From the NCBI GenBank assembly GCA_932521025.1, contig OW051469.1:6398398-6462397 (forward strand): a DNA stretch of 64,000 nucleotides, read 5' to 3'. Within the stretch, counting starts at the first letter, position 1. Each line of letters starts with the position of its first letter. A model generated the notes under the pieces. The model made no database searches, was not told where the DNA came from, and worked only from the letters and a program-made list of their open reading frames with translations. Positions 12,476 to 25,467 of the stretch are shown in pieces. The stretch comes from Oscheius onirici (taxonomy: Eukaryota > Nematoda > Chromadorea > Rhabditida > Rhabditidae). Both the position numbers and the translations under genes were made by a program.

Positions 12476-14532
12476 TCACTGGGGTGAGAGCGAACCATGA
12501 GATCTAGGACTATCTCTCCTCGGTCGTTTCTTCCAATTCGAATCAGTTGTGAAGAGAGTCGTTGCCTCTCCCCAATCGGGCCAATATCTGTGCTTGACTC
12601 TTTCCACATATTCCAGAAGATTCGGACACTCGTTTCTCATCAAGGACAGATGGTCGTTTTCGTAAGGAGCAAAGGCGATCTGGGCAAGGATTCCGAAAAG
12701 AGCAGCGTCGACCTAAAAGAGATAGTTGAAAGAAAATTATTTTTGACAAACTCTGGTAGGTTTAAAACCGGTAAAGTAGTGTTTCGAGCCGAGATATTTG
12801 GAAATGGCGCAAAGATCGTCCGATCCGATTCCAATGGTCTCTTCGCGAGAATGTCTGCCGATTCCGGAAACTGTCATGGCTAGTTTTTTCTATATTTGAA
12901 TTGGAGTAGAATTAAAAAGTAGATACCGTTTTGACGAAGCCTCTTTTCATCAAGATCATAAAAAATGGATAAAAGAAACCGCCAAAGAGTTGAGGTGGCA
13001 GCAGTTCCAAGACCTGTAACTCATTATTGATTTGAATAGGAAGAAATCAAGAGTTACACCTCATCATCACGTTTTGATTATAATTTTTTAACCATCTCGA
13101 TCTTTTGTTTCAGTGGTAATTTCATCTTACTCTACTTACAATCAACTAGACTTTCCCAGGCAAAAACTCTTTCTGACCATACCTGAGATCTAGGGTAAAA
13201 AAAACCTTGGACCGTCTCTCCACTAATAACCGGACATTAGGTTCCTGTCCCTTCACTTATATCAAGCTTGTTATCGAGTATACTCTCATTTTTCAGAGTT
13301 TCCCTTGACATTGTAAATTTTGCTCATAATTGTGTCCGGAAACAAGCGGAAGGCCATGTAATTAAATTTTGTGGAAACGTAAAGACTCTTTGGAGACCTA
13401 TCTTTACACTGACTGAAATGTCATAAAAACCTCCAGTAAAGTCTCACCTTGTCAATGTTCTCAATCATAAAGAGGTAGTGGCTCTGCATCAAAGACAACT
13501 CGGCCAACTTCTCGAAAGCTCTCGAAGCTGCCTTCTGTTCCTCAGATAAATGTTCTTCCATTGCCCGTTTGTCCAGAACGTTAATCAAATCTCTGATAAT
13601 GAAATTCGAGTCAGGGTATTCCTTTCCATTCAATTCCACAAAGGGAAGAGTTCCGTCTTTGGATCGAGTAGTCAGTGAACAGGAGGTGGGAATCTGTTCA
13701 TAAGAGTAGAAAGAAGAACCAAGAATATCTACCTCGTAGGGAATTTCGGCCATCCGAAGCCATGTCTCGACTTTCAGACAGTACTGCGAAATGCTTGGTA
13801 TGTTTTTCGTTCGCGGGAATTGGTACAAGTAGACGACTCCTGCAAGAAACATATGAAACTACTAGTATTTCTCATTTTGATTCTCATTTTGTCTTGGTCT
13901 CCCCCTTTCCAACACTTTAGAATTTGACTAGAGAGCAAGAATGACCCTAAAATACAACTGTGAACTTGGAAAGCATCAAAAAGTTGCGGACGAGCACTCG
14001 TTCAAAGATCCCTTTCTTTACAATCTACCGACAAACTTCTCTCCTTTTTACGTTCAATTGACTCGCCACAATACATGTTTGTCGGTCAATAAGAGGCAAC
14101 ATCTGGTCATCGATTCCGTAGCACGCATGCAGCCAGAAGTCATGTGCTTTGGATCCTAGATGGTTTCAGTTATTTCGTTGTTGTTTCGATGACAGCTGTT
14201 CAGTTCAAGTAGTCTTCGATGACGACCACTTGCCGCAGCGACACTCTCCCCCGAAAAACAGACAAACCTTCTTTCCAGTCCTCTTTCAGAGGCGACTTTC
14301 GTTCTCGACTCGTCAACCACTTGTAGTGTCCATAAATGACCAGACTGACACCGCCGGCCAGAACTGCTTTGCCCCAATTGGGCAGGTTCTCGAAGTACTG
14401 GGTGACGTCTTCTGTGACGCCCATTCCGGATGGTAGATCTAAAAGAGTTAGAAAGATAAGACTAGAGAGAAGAGTCAGAGCACAGAGAACTGAAGTAGTG
14501 GGAAGAAATTGGAGCCAATTTCTCGTCAACAT
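12476..14532 (-). CDS. FAXC / cadmium-responsive (CDR)-like GST-fold protein
   Basis: A metaxin/GST-like protein of the failed-axon-connections family, which includes the C. elegans CDR proteins. The N-terminal exon (from 14532) encodes a hydrophobic segment (SVLCALTLLSSLIFLTLL) and YHYKWLTSR-like juxtamembrane sequence. It joins in phase (DWKEG|VVYLYQFPR) to the GST_N-like region: PSISQYCLKVETWLRMAEI, DGTLPFVELNGKEYPDSNFI and IRDLINVLDKR. The GST_C-like part includes FFYPFFMILMKRGF, GSKHYFTGFKP, TTVDAALFGILAQIAFAPY and ECPNLLEYVERVKHRYWPDW. Annotated relatives are implicated in axon development (fly fax) or cadmium tolerance (cdr). The catalytic activity is unknown. The gene converges on DPH5 with a 106-bp gap. 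Its first intron is about 420 nt; another is 39 nt and leaves the frame open. Confidence 0.85.
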
Positions 14533-15412
14533 CGGCCCATTGGAAAAGATGGTCGTTTTAGAAACAAGCTGGATTAGAGATAAATTGACATTTTTGTAAA
14601 ACTAAGAAATCAATAAATGGAAGAGCAGTTAGCCAATTCTTGTGGTTACCATAGATACACTCGCAAAGCTAACAAACATCATCGTTCTTCTAGCGCTTTC
14701 TGTGCAGAGGGCAAACTTTTTAGTCTCAATGTAAGTTCTCAATTTCTCGATGTTTTCTAATGGGCATCAATAATGAGTGTTCATGTCAAAGTTGCTAGTG
14801 AACTGATATCTAGTATTCAATTTCAATTGCGAAATACAATGCTCAGAACTTTTATACTTATTAGTACCGACTATTTTAGAAAGAATGGAAATGGTTCTAA
14901 ATGCGTTCAACAGTGCTTTAATATGTTTTCGTGAACAACACTAGAAAATAATCTTTCAGAAAGGAATACAACTGTGAACTTGGAAAGAAAAATCTTTCAG
15001 AAAGGTTTTTCGGAAGGAAGAAGACTACGATTTGGAAATTCTTGGTTCAGAACACGTTTAACACGATATCAAGCCGGACTCTTCAAACAGAAACACACTC
15101 GCTCAGAGCCTCTTATCAGAGCAAACAGTTGCAAAAAGGGATGACGACCGAAACTTTGCTGAAACAAAAGCACAAAAAAAGAAAAAGTAAGATTACTCGA
15201 GAAACTCATGTGTTTGCGGGTGAAAGTGGCGCAGCTGGCAAGGTTGTTGATGCCTCGGGGACCACGCCCCCATACGAGAGACAGAGCGTCATTCTCTCTC
15301 AGCTGGAACCACGAAGGGACAATGCACATTAGGCGACAAGACACGGTGATGGGCTGAGAGCTCGCACTGTCGTGAATAATTTATTTTTGAACTGGATCAC
15401 GAGGTAAAGCTT
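14533..15412. other. Unassigned intergenic DNA
   Basis: Upstream of the FAXC-like gene and downstream of actin copy 2. A Lys-rich plus-strand frame at 15042-15332 overlaps an equally long minus-strand frame, and neither has recognisable motifs. The minus-strand poly(A) signal of actin 2 lies at 15380-15385. Confidence 0.3.
15380..15385 (-). terminator. Poly(A) signal, actin 2
   Basis: TTTATT on the plus strand, AATAAA on the minus strand, 32 bases after the actin 2 stop codon. Confidence 0.6.
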
Positions 15413-16754
<1,342 letters not shown>

Positions 16755-17708
16755 TTTAAAGCTAATCAAGAGAAAAGAGAAAATCAATGACTATTGGAGC
16801 GCCACGTTGACGCACCAGCGTCGGAAGAGAATGTCTTCTATATGAGCGTTGGGACGTCGATAATGACTCATCTGTACGATATAAACAACGTCTGCGCTCC
16901 ACCCCCAGGTGGATGTTTCAGCGAAAGAGTTCTTCTCTCTAACAGTCCTACTTTTCCTCCGAATTGATAGGAGTTTCAAGATAAGGACTACTGTAGAGAG
17001 GTACTTACTATTGAGGTTCTTCTGCGGGGAACTTTCTCGTAGTTTTGTTTGCAAAGCGTCGTTATTTCCAATAACGTTGCAACTAATTTTCAAAAAATAT
17101 AAGTATTTCGGCTTTTAGAGAGTTTGCAAGGTAATAAGTTCAACGCTGCGCCAAGGAAAGGTAACTTTTAAAAGTTAAAGCAGTAGAAAAACTAGACGAA
17201 ACGAGTGTTTCCATCTCTCTCGCGCGCTGTTTACGGATTTGGCGCCAAAACGAGGCCGCGTCCTTATTGCGCAAGATTTAGGCCTTTCTCCTCTCGGACG
17301 CGCGTCCCTTAACCTTGGCTTGGTCTCTCTCGATCCATCGATTTTCCTACATTCCCGTCACCATTTCCACGCCACTCTCTTAATTTCTCTGCAAACGGAT
17401 TTTGACACTTTCTCGCGGCCCAAGTCAAGAGAGTCAGACGTTTTTCTTCCCGACCGCTGCCCTTTTTTGTCCTGCGTCTCTGACTTCGAGGGGAGACTCG
17501 CGAAGATTCCGGGTTCATTCCCTCTGCGTTTCGTAACTGTCCAATCTATTTTCGATGAGTCACTCCCTCTATTTCCAAACACATGTCTAACAGGCTGATG
17601 ATGTGACAGTTCTTATCATTTTCTCGTGTCTCTTATCTCTCTCTACATGACTTACATTTAGTGACTCACTGTCTATTTGGGGTCGTATACATACGCCTCT
17701 TGGTCAGT
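16755..17708. promoter_or_regulatory. Bidirectional actin promoter spacer
   Basis: A 954-bp unique spacer between the two head-to-head actin genes. It is GC-richer around 17215-17300 (CGCGCGC, GGCGCC) and has pyrimidine-rich stretches near both starts. It must contain regulatory sequence for both genes. I could not identify a TATA or CArG box with confidence. A 119-codon plus-strand frame (17239-17598) looks spurious. Confidence 0.55.
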
Positions 17709-19050
<1,342 letters not shown>

Positions 19051-19169
19051 TAAAAAGCATCTCCCTTCAAGCATTCCTACCCATACATTTATGTATTTTT
19101 TTGTACATGAGTATATCAAAATTGCTGCTTTTGGTGCCCCCACCCGCCTTTTTGTCTCTCGCCTGTCAT

Positions 19170-19175
19170 AATAAA
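19170..19175 (+). terminator. Poly(A) signal, actin 3
   Basis: AATAAA 124 bases after the actin 3 stop codon, about 50 bp before the end of the convergent secreted-protein gene. Confidence 0.6.
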
Positions 19176-19226
19176 ATCCCCCTCTTTTCATAATTATTAA
19201 TTAATTCGGTCGTTCGTGAGGTAGTT

Positions 19227-20060
19227 TCAGTTCTTCCTGTTCTTCTTGTCTTTGACAAATTCGATTCGCCTTCCACGTGGAGGAGAAGCAGCATAGCCTC
19301 CACTTCCACCGAATCCATTGAAACCGTTGTTGTTATTGTTTCCGCCAAAGCAATATGGACATCCTCCACGAGTGGCCGGAAGAGGAGCAGGGTACTCCAG
19401 AGCTCGAGCCTCTGTGACCGGTGGAGCGAGCTGGACCTGTTCCATCGGAGGGTAAGGAAGAGGAGCTTGTCTGCTCTGGACTGGTTCGGGATAAGAGGAG
19501 TAGCTGGATCCAGCGTTCATCCTATATTCAGATAATTGTGACAAAATGGTGCACTTACTTTGTAGACGAGCCTGTCGGACCTTGAGAATAGAGTTGCTGA
19601 ATCCGTTGGGCAATGGCTCTCCCGAGTTCAGTTCCGAACAAGGCGGCGTCACCTTGATACATGGACAGTGGACTGGGAGAGTGACTGCGTCTGGAACATA
19701 CGATCATTCAATGCATTTGTCTATGGTTTTTTTCTTTAACTTTCTCAGGAGAAAAATTTTCTAGCAGAACTAAAAGAAGGTTCTAAACGCTGAAAAACAT
19801 CGAAAATGTTGCAAACCTTTTTGCCATTACACTTTTTGAACGCCATGAGATTTAGCCTGGTCTGAAATACCCTTTAGGCTCTGGAAAACCTATGAATTGG
19901 CAATAACTTACGGATAAGATCCAAAACTGGGAGAAGCTTCCAAAGAATTTGCGAAGGAAGGAGTCGCTCCAAAATTCTGTGCTCCCAAAGAGCACATCGG
20001 ACAGATTGGATTCGCAATAGCTACTGGTAGAAGAAGGACCAGAGCTAATCGAGAGTTCAT
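19227..20060 (-). CDS. Small secreted protein with two CPxC motifs
   Basis: Not a family I recognise. Minus-strand exons encode a signal peptide (MNSRLALVLLLPVAIANP), then ICPMCSLGAQNFGATPSFAN. A second exon reads RSHSPSPLSMYQGDAALF and ELGRAIAQRIQQLYSQGP. A last exon is proline/tyrosine-rich (SSYSSYPEPVQSRQAPLPYP) and contains GGCPYCFGGNNNNNGFNGFG, finishing with a basic tail RRIEFVKDKKNRKN. The two CPxC pairs near the ends (CPMC, CPYC) look like redox or metal-binding pairs or disulfide partners, but no thioredoxin fold is evident. A TATA-like ATATAAAC lies about 90 bp upstream, and ATTTCAG precedes the ATG by two bases. A cuticle or other extracellular structural role is a guess from composition and the neighbouring cuticlin. 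Confidence 0.75.
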
Positions 20061-20142
20061 CGCTGAAATCCGAATAACAGTCGGCAGAAAAAAGGTGTAA
20101 AGACGGAAGTTTTTGGAGCCGTTAGAGAGTCTGTCTCGTCCT

Positions 20143-20150
20143 GTTTATAT
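20143..20150 (-). promoter_or_regulatory. TATA-like box, secreted-protein gene
   Basis: The minus strand reads CATATAAACAGG, about 85 bases upstream of the ATG of the 19227-20060 gene. Confidence 0.4.
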
Positions 20151-20517
20151 GGACCGGGAGGCTGTATTGAAGTCCAGCCCCTCGGGAGCACTTGTCCGCC
20201 TTTTGTAGCGGTTTGGACAAAACAAAGCCAGCTCGAGTGAGTCGGTACGCGAATGATTGCCATGAGGAAGAGGTTACATCCGGTGCTCAAGGGAATAAAG
20301 GAATTTGGATTGGAGCCACTCTTTCTCGATAGGACCAGCTAGACTGACCACTTGCCATCCGGCCTTTTGAACAGAAGGGACAAGAAAAAGTGTCAAATCT
20401 GTGTGTTTCCGTTAATCCGCCACCGCGGTCTCATCTTTTCGGGGCAGCTTAAAAAGGAGAGACAACAGATGTTTCTATTGCCGGTTCCGGTCGGCCTTTT
20501 TTGCACATGGATCAAGG

Positions 20518-20523
20518 TTTATT
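20518..20523 (-). terminator. Poly(A) signal, ZP gene
   Basis: AATAAA on the minus strand, 55 bases after the ZP-gene stop. Confidence 0.55.
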
Positions 20524-20577
20524 GAGAGAGAACACACACCCGTTTTCAACACGATATGGGAGAAGAAGACATGGCGA

Positions 20578-21926
20578 TCAGATTCGGAAATAGCGTCGGG
20601 AACGAGAGACGGCTCCGGCACGGAGTTTGTCCAAAGAGGGACAGGTCGGTCGACGGCAGACACCATTCAGCTTCAGCAGCAGCTTCACGTTACATTCGAA
20701 GAATACTGCTGCCTTAATTGGATTCATTGTTTCAATCTCAGGATTTATCAACACTATCGTGAAAACCTGTTAAACTCTTTTAGTTTTTAAAGCATAAGTA
20801 ATAGCTTAACTGAAGAATAGACTGGAACTTTCCGTCAACAAAGGTATTTTGTCTTCAGAATCATTTGGAAAGAAGACTTGACAGGCATCACATTTTGACT
20901 TTCAGGTGCAGAAATACAATACAGGCGTGCTTTCATACTTACGTTTGCACTCGTAAGGTCACGGGAAAAGTCAGAAGAATTAAGTGCAACGGTTTTTGAA
21001 CCAGCCGTTGGCTCCTGTTTGCCTATATTCACACACGGTGGTCAGCGGAGCACGAGCTGGTTTTACCTTGATTTGACTCAGACGCAACCCCAAATATTTG
21101 CCTGCCTTTTGCGGGAGGAGTAATATGCGGGGAACGGAGACTATTCTAATCCCCACCTGATCGACGTCCAGAGAGAACGCGTTGACGAGAAGGCCTCCTC
21201 GTAGATCTTCCGAATACTCGACGTGGGGAAGAACATTAGGAAAGAGGGAACATCCAAACTCGTCCAGGATTGGAACCTAAAACTGTAGGAATGTATGAAG
21301 ACAGTACTTACCACAGTCTTAGCATTTTTCATTCCGCTGACTGAACAATTGTGAACCAGTAGACAGTACAGATTCGAGTCTTTCTCTCCGTAAGAACAAC
21401 TCCACTCATGGAAGACAGTGTCCCCCACTTTTACTTGTCTGAAGTTTGTACTTTTCAACCAGCCGTCTACGACGGCTTTCGCCGTTTTTGCGCCTGCGGC
21501 GCTCACGTACGTAACAACGGCCGTCCAAGTTTTGACACCACTGCGCTTTAAATAGTTTAGATTCCCCTAGACGCGTTCCCCTCAAAAAACTCTCGTTCGA
21601 TAAAAGATTAACATGACAAGACATGTTACCCTAGTCTCGACAACTGTGCGGACACCACTACAGACAGACGGACACCATTGCACTTTAGTAAAGAAAGATA
21701 TTTCTTTCATCAAACTAACCCACTGACAGGAGGTCCATTCTCCCCTTTCTGCTTGACATTGTACTGACAATCGGGATCGGGAAATCTAAATTTTTCTGTT
21801 AAGTTTGCAGTTCTCCTACCTTCCAACAGGCAGTTCGATAACGTCGTCCTTGTCGAAAGTATGATCAGCATGTCGTTCTGCAGCTGTCACCAGGTAGAAG
21901 GTCAAAATTGACCATAACAGGATCAT
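20578..21926 (-). CDS. ZP-domain cuticlin-like secreted protein
   Basis: A short ZP-domain protein of the nematode cuticlin type, probably assembled into cuticle or another apical matrix. The start ATG follows GATTTTCAG by five bases. It encodes a signal peptide (MILLWSILTFYLVTAAERHA), then PDPDCQYNVKQKGENGPPVS and VGDTVFHEWSC. Next come NLYCLLVHNCSVSG, VPILDEFGCSLFP and VEYSEDLRGGLLVNAFSLD. The last exon reads KAAVFFECNVKLLLKLNGVC followed by RRPTC. This Cys order is the C-terminal half of a ZP module; no N-terminal half is seen. The tail contains basic RSRR and no membrane segment, unlike many cuticlins. The intron at 21439-21719 consists mostly of the 245-bp repeat described separately. 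Joining of the final exon (acceptor CCTGAG near 20745) is inferred from phase. Confidence 0.8.
21457..21699. repeat. Intron-resident repeat, copy A
   Basis: A 243-bp core running from AACCAGCCGTCTACGACGG to CACTTTAGTAAAGAAAGAT, closely matching 41672-41919. It lies in antisense orientation inside the ZP-gene intron 21439-21719. It is GC-rich and hairpin-prone at one end, with CAGACAGA-type short repeats at the other. I found no clear terminal inverted repeats or coding frame. Confidence 0.9.
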
Positions 21927-23895
21927 TGGAACTGAAAATCGATCAATCGAGAGAAGAAGAGAAAGAGAGAAGCCGGAAGGAGAGGACGCGGTAAGGACAG
22001 GGTCGACAACAGCTGGATGATCGTAAACGGCTAGTTGTGTCATTGCGGTGTCGGATTGGGGCCGGCGGGCGAAAGCTGCGAAAAGTCATAGACCCCTAAG
22101 GCTTCTCTGATTATTATTTTCTTTGTCTTTCACTTCTTCTTCTTTTGTTTGGTGGTACTGAACTTGAAGACACTTTGCTTAAAAAATTTAAAGGTACGAG
22201 GGTGGTTTTCAAAAAATCCTCGGAGTTCCCACAGTTTACCCATTTGGAATCAGTGATATCCTCTCTCTCACTCACACGCTAGCTCTCTCTTTGCGCTAGT
22301 GTTATGTCCGCACTGGCCGTCCCCTCAACGAAGAGATAAGCTCCGCCCAAATCGGTTACCCTTCGATGGAACCCCGACAACTTTTCTTTTCGACTCTTCT
22401 TCTAAACCTATTCGACCGATTTTCTGGTTGTGAGCTGTTCTGGAAAGGGAAGCAGAGTCTGGGCTTTGAGAGTGGAATACAGGTGAGTCGAGATAAAAAA
22501 CAATTCTCTGAAGAATAGAAACAATTCTTTTAAAGGACTGTAGCTGGTAGAGAGAATGTAACCCCCAGAAGACTCTCTTGACCCTGAAATCGATCACTCT
22601 TGAACAAGTATTCCCCTCACTCTCTTCCTTCTTCCTCACAAACAAATATTTGTCTTAGCGAACGAGAGAGACCCTCATTTGAATCTCGTCTATAACATCG
22701 TGAGAAATAGGCTTTTTGGGTTCTGAATAGAACCAATATCAATGACTTTTGGTGGTGCGATAATAGGAATGGCTGACCTTGACTCTCTGCTGAACCGCTG
22801 ATTGCATTCTTCCGGATTTGGTCGTCCAAAACAAAAAGCAAAACAAACTGGGAGTGCCAGGCTAATTCTATAGAGGGAGCAATTGGCCCCTTCAGAACAG
22901 CAACTTTTACTCGTAACTAGTTTCAAACAACATCAGGATTTAGATTTGCAAAGAAATATCTGAAAGCATAAAGTCTCTACATATAGTTTTCTACGAAAAG
23001 TATTGTAACTTTTTTGTATTTGCTGTAAAGAAAAATCAGAAATTGTGTGTTAACCACATTTCGAATTCATTTCAGTGTTGAGCCATCATTAGACTTCACC
23101 CCCAGTAATTGTTGCGCCTTCCGAAATTGCAAGAGCGCTGAGTTCTCGCGTGTCATTTATAGTGGCTTCACTTAGCCCCAGAGTACTGATAAACAAGCCA
23201 CTTTTTCAGCTCCAAGTCTGTTGCAATGTGAGCAAAGTACTCATTTGGCCACTTGGGAAGGACTTTGTCGTGGGAGAGAAAGCCATCGACCAGGCTTTTC
23301 CGGATCCACAGGATGATATGTGGGCCGAGTTGCAGGTAAGATATATGCGAGATGGGAAAGGAGTGTTTGTGTGTTCCGTCTCCCGGGGGTGGCCTTCTTT
23401 TCTTTCTGGACACATTTGTCAACAGAAACCGATTCGTCGCGCATTCAAAGTTGACGCGTCTGGAATATTGAGAAGGGCCAGCTTTCAATTTCTGTGTGAA
23501 GTGCTAGAGAAAACTAAGCAATGATCAGAAACTGTTAGTCCACAGATTGTTGTCAGTTTGAAAAAAACGAGAAAGATAACACAAGGTCTTCTTCTCTTAT
23601 TGTTAGCTGATTGTGAGTAAGGAACTATACGGCTTTTTGGCACGAGAGTCGGGCCAGACAGACGAATTTCTTTTTGGTTTATTGAAATAGCCACTGTAAC
23701 TGAACAATAAGAAGGACTTGACCACATGGATTTGAATTTAGATTGACAGAGTTGAAGCATTATCTGGAAGAAACAAAATAGGTTTTCAGCTTTCAATCTG
23801 CTCCGACAGGCGAGAAGCGACGATTGGCTGGGTCATTGGTCGACCCGGAGTGACCTGTGAGCACAAAACCGGCCAAACGCTGACTCTTTCACCAG
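21927..23895. other. Unassigned region
   Basis: Contains the ZP-gene promoter side and then no recognised gene. Plus-strand segments at about 23209-23335 (KVLIWPLGKDFVVGEKAIDQ) and 23426-23524 can be joined across a GTAAG...CAACAG intron. The antisense strand is open over the same span, so coding status is undecided. They may be 5' exons of the FnIII-like gene that follows, but I could not link them. Confidence 0.3.
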
Positions 23896-24723
23896 GTTCG
23901 ATACTTCTCCCTTGGAGGCTGTCAATTAGTTTACAAGACCTCTTACCCCGAATCCAATTTCTCCGACGCCTCACCGAACATAATTCTTTTGGAATGCGCC
24001 TCTCTGGAAGAGACTGAGCTCGTTTCGCGCATAATTTATTCCCCAAGCCGCTTCATCGGGTTCAAGAGGACAGAAAGAGACTCTTTTTTTCAGCTTCTCT
24101 ACCTCTTCCCGGGTGGTACGTGATCTGCTACACACTGAACGGAGGCTGTCAAACCTGCTCGTAACTCGTTTTACGAGTTCAAAACAAAAAAGCTCGTGTT
24201 CAGAATAGAAACTCTCTGCTCAAACGATCTCAGTGAGGCTTGCTCAGCCGTTTCTGTATTGGGGTCTTCGCCTTCTGCCACAAATTCTACAATCAACTAC
24301 TGGACAAAGGTTTGGCTACTCTTGACACTTTAGAACCCAAGTTTAGGTGGGAAAAGACTTTCCCTTCCCAGCGTCTTCTTCTTCAATAGAATTGGCAGTC
24401 GAAGGGACGAGAGACAGGAAAGAGGCCACCAAGAAGACCATACCGTTGAAGGTACAACATTAATAGAAAAATATGAATAGAATCTCTAGATTGGAGCAAA
24501 ATCAGACGTTGTTCTAGATGGTCTGAGCGAGAATGAGATCTATACGGTCCGTCGCTGTATAGTCATCGACTTGCCTCATTCCCTCATGACAGACCAGAGA
24601 TTCAAGTTTTCCTCCAAGAAGAACAAGATTTGTGTCGAAGAAGGCTATCGAACAGAGAGAAGTTCTGCTTCGTTTCGAGTCCTTCCCACCATCCTTTCAC
24701 TTCTTTTTATCTACTCTCTGTGA
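23896..24723 (+). CDS. FnIII-like, probably GPI-anchored protein (partial model)
   Basis: An extracellular protein of unknown function. Visible blocks are VRYFSLGGCQLVYKTSYPES, ILLECASLEETELVSR and LPLPGWYVICYTLNGGCQTC. The PGWYVICYTL pattern resembles the last strands of fibronectin type III repeats. Next come NDLSEACSAVSVLGSSPSAT with sequons, IGAKSDVVLDGLSENEIYTV and the C-terminus SSASFRVLPTILSLLFIYSL. That ending, a small-residue site, spacer and hydrophobic end directly before the stop, looks like a GPI-attachment signal. Introns at about 24161-24203, 24314-24350 and 24451-24489 are clear. The reading frame changes at a run of seven T (24084-24090) with no plausible intron there, so either a base is missing or the exon structure is different. 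The 5' end is not determined. Confidence 0.55.
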
Positions 24724-24760
24724 TCTTTCGGTGATTTTGTGCAAAAGCGGGTGATCGAGA

Positions 24761-24766
24761 TTTATT
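24761..24766 (-). terminator. Poly(A) signal, MARVEL gene
   Basis: AATAAA on the minus strand, 39 bases after the MARVEL-gene stop. Confidence 0.55.
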
Positions 24767-24804
24767 AAAGAAAGAATTTGGTGTCTCTGTACAGGAATGT
24801 CATT

Positions 24805-25467
24805 TTATGCTGGGTTAGCTCCAGCTGGCCAGGACGGATGAGGAGCTGGGGTGGCAGTGGCTTGGTTGCTAGACGGAGCACTGCCAGAGCTACTGGATCG
24901 GTTTCTGAACCAGAAGAAGGCGTCGAAACCCCAGACGAGGAACTGCAGGGCTGCGAGACCCTGGAATATATTATTGGAAAAGAAATTAGAAGAACTAACA
25001 GTGTTGAGGATGTAGAAGAAGTTAAAGTGCTTGAAAATGTTCACAATGAAATAGAAAAAGTTGACAATGTTGCAGACGGCGAAGACAGTCGCGAAGATCA
25101 TTTCCTAAAAAAAGATTTTGACTTCTGTTTATATCAGGCGTCTAGTTCTGTCCATAATCTCAAACTCACCGCCAGCCACCATTGAGGAGCCTCTGTGACC
25201 GGAGTAAAGTTGGCGACGAAGACGGCGAACATCAGCAGAGTAATGATTAACTGGAATATCTATTCTAAACGAAACGGTTCTTCTTACCATGAGAATGGTG
25301 GTCAAGATGACGAACCAGAAAAATCCTTGAGAATGAGGGATAAACATGAAGATGATTTGTAAGATTTGAAGGAACTGCAAATTCTATATTTTTCTGAAAC
25401 CTTTCTTCCAAACCAAGGCCACTGGCTTGACCAGATGCGGCAGTTCTCTCATCTGTTGAAGAGTCAT
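24805..25467 (-). CDS. MARVEL-domain four-TM protein (CMTM/MAL-like)
   Basis: A tetraspan membrane protein of the MARVEL superfamily (MAL, CMTM, synaptophysin relatives), usually acting in vesicle trafficking and membrane subdomains. Five exons encode MTLQQMRELPHLVKPVALN. TM1 is FLQILQIIFMFI; TM2 includes FWFVILTTILMLIITLLMFA. An extracellular stretch VTEAPQWWLA follows. TM3 is MIFATVFAVCNIVNFFYFIV; TM4 is LAALQFLVWGFDAFFWF. A cytoplasmic Ser/Pro/Ala-rich tail ends in PSWPAGANPA. The first intron is only 30 nt (25384-25413) and is required for frame continuity. The others are 37-64 nt. Length (about 165 aa) and topology suit the CMTM group. The exact orthologue is not clear. Confidence 0.8.

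Noticed and set aside
23168-23488. Minus-strand 106-codon frame opposite a plus-strand candidate
   Set aside because: Both strands are open and neither product is recognisable, so neither is called as a gene.
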